This document shows positions 63,572 to 64,000 of a stretch of 64,000 bases of DNA, one piece after another; position 1 is the stretch's first letter, and the number at the start of each line of letters is the position of its first letter. The stretch spans positions 7,068,001 through 7,132,000 of the forward strand of contig NZ_CP070619.1 in the NCBI RefSeq assembly GCF_017068395.1, written 5' to 3'. The notes under the pieces are model-generated. The model worked only from the letters and a program-made list of their open reading frames with translations. It was not told the origin of the DNA and made no database searches. The DNA comes from Rhodococcus pseudokoreensis. GTDB taxonomy: Bacteria > Actinomycetota > Actinomycetes > Mycobacteriales > Mycobacteriaceae. Made by a program: the position numbers and the translations under genes.

Positions 63572-64000
63572 GCCTGTACCTGACTTTCGTTCTTGCCGGC
63601 TGTTGTCTTCTGGGGGTTGCGAATGTCGAGAGCGAGACTTACCACCGCTCCGAGCGCAACGAGGGCGATGACGAACCACAGACCGGCGGAGGGGTTGTCG
63701 GTCGCCGTCTCGATCAGCCCCATCGCGAACGGTCCGACGAAACCGCCGAGGATTCCGAGGGTGTTGACCAGGGCGAGTCCGCCGGCCAACGCAGCGCCGG
63801 CGAGTCGTGCGGCCGGAACGGCGAAGAGGATGGACTGGACGACGAAGAAGGTGGAGGCTGCGATGCAGAAACCGACCAGGGCGAGCACCGGGCTCGACAC
63901 CGCGCCGATCGTGAACCCGACGACCATCGACGACATTCCGCCGAACAGCATTTTTCGCGAGCGGCGGCCGTTGGTGGCGTACCGCGGCAGGATCAGTGTG
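63568..64000 (-). CDS. MFS transporter, C-terminal part (cut by window end)
   Basis: The C-terminal part of a major facilitator transporter; the gene continues beyond the window. The visible sequence runs ...LILPRYATNGRRSRKMLFGG..., a cytoplasmic loop, then four or so hydrophobic helices (SPVLALVGFCIAASTFF, LAGAALAGGLALVNTLGILGGF, GLWFVIALVALGAVVSLAL). Best match is the anion/carboxylate symporter branch, which fits uptake of the substrate degraded by the neighbouring enzymes. It is first in the operon MFS-KPR-BKACE. Confidence 0.8.
   Translation of the reverse strand, partial: TLILPRYATNGRRSRKMLFGGMSSMVVGFTIGAVSSPVLALVGFCIAASTFFVVQSILFAVPAARLAGAALAGGLALVNTLGILGGFVGPFAMGLIETATDNPSAGLWFVIALVALGAVVSLALDIRNPQKTTAGKNESQVQA

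Overview
The window is GC-rich DNA from a mycolic-acid actinomycete. Rhodococcus is the best guess, from the high-GC coding, a DinB2-type polymerase, a second CarD-type regulator, a mycofactocin-type dehydrogenase and a catabolic cluster at the right end. This is inferred from gene content only; no rRNA or tRNA gene was seen.

Layout. 0.1-6.4 kb is ordinary chromosome: two small unknown genes, a Y-family polymerase, an MBL hydrolase, a glycine-rich secreted protein, a CarD paralog, a TetR regulator and a YjbQ protein. 6.5-13.1 kb holds a 1284-residue secreted beta-propeller protein and a large ATPase/LuxR regulator. 13.1-13.8 kb looks decayed and may hold an integrase remnant. 13.8-17.5 kb has a TerD-superfamily gene, a CoA-binding protein, a NERD-nuclease/helicase and an OGG-fold protein. 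18.0-35.6 kb carries a PASTA lipoprotein and then a tightly packed eight-gene operon: small membrane protein, membrane-anchored vWA protein, tubulin/FtsZ-like GTPase, two-TM protein, adaptor/Fn3-like protein, GAP1-type protein, a second MIDAS protein and a zinc-ribbon P-loop GTPase. A palindromic element (core TAGTTTCAACTA) occurs upstream of both the lipoprotein and the operon. This operon is the best candidate for a poorly understood biological system.

35.6-52.6 kb is an accessory, defence-like region with lower GC and more AT-ending codons. A TerD gene is followed by a five-gene overlapping operon (Z1 ATPase, PD-(D/E)XK nuclease, GHKL/MORC-like ATPase, unknown, DUF6339-like). Facing it is a C5-cytosine methyltransferase with a DUF3883-type nuclease. 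Then come a DUF2075 nuclease-helicase, a MazG-like pyrophosphohydrolase and an HNH endonuclease. The gaps at 35.6-36.8, 37.3-38.4 and 47.5-48.3 kb hold no convincing intact gene.

52.8-64 kb returns to chromosomal character: a TM2 protein, a lipoprotein, then a catabolic neighbourhood. A flavin reductase and RibBA overlap and would supply reduced flavin. An NTF2-like protein and a large regulator are divergent. An acyl-CoA-dehydrogenase-like flavin oxygenase pairs with a mycofactocin-type SDR. A BKACE enzyme, a ketopantoate-reductase-like enzyme and an MFS transporter (cut by the window end) form the last operon. Together they suggest uptake, flavin-dependent oxidation, dehydrogenation and beta-keto acid cleavage of an unidentified substrate.
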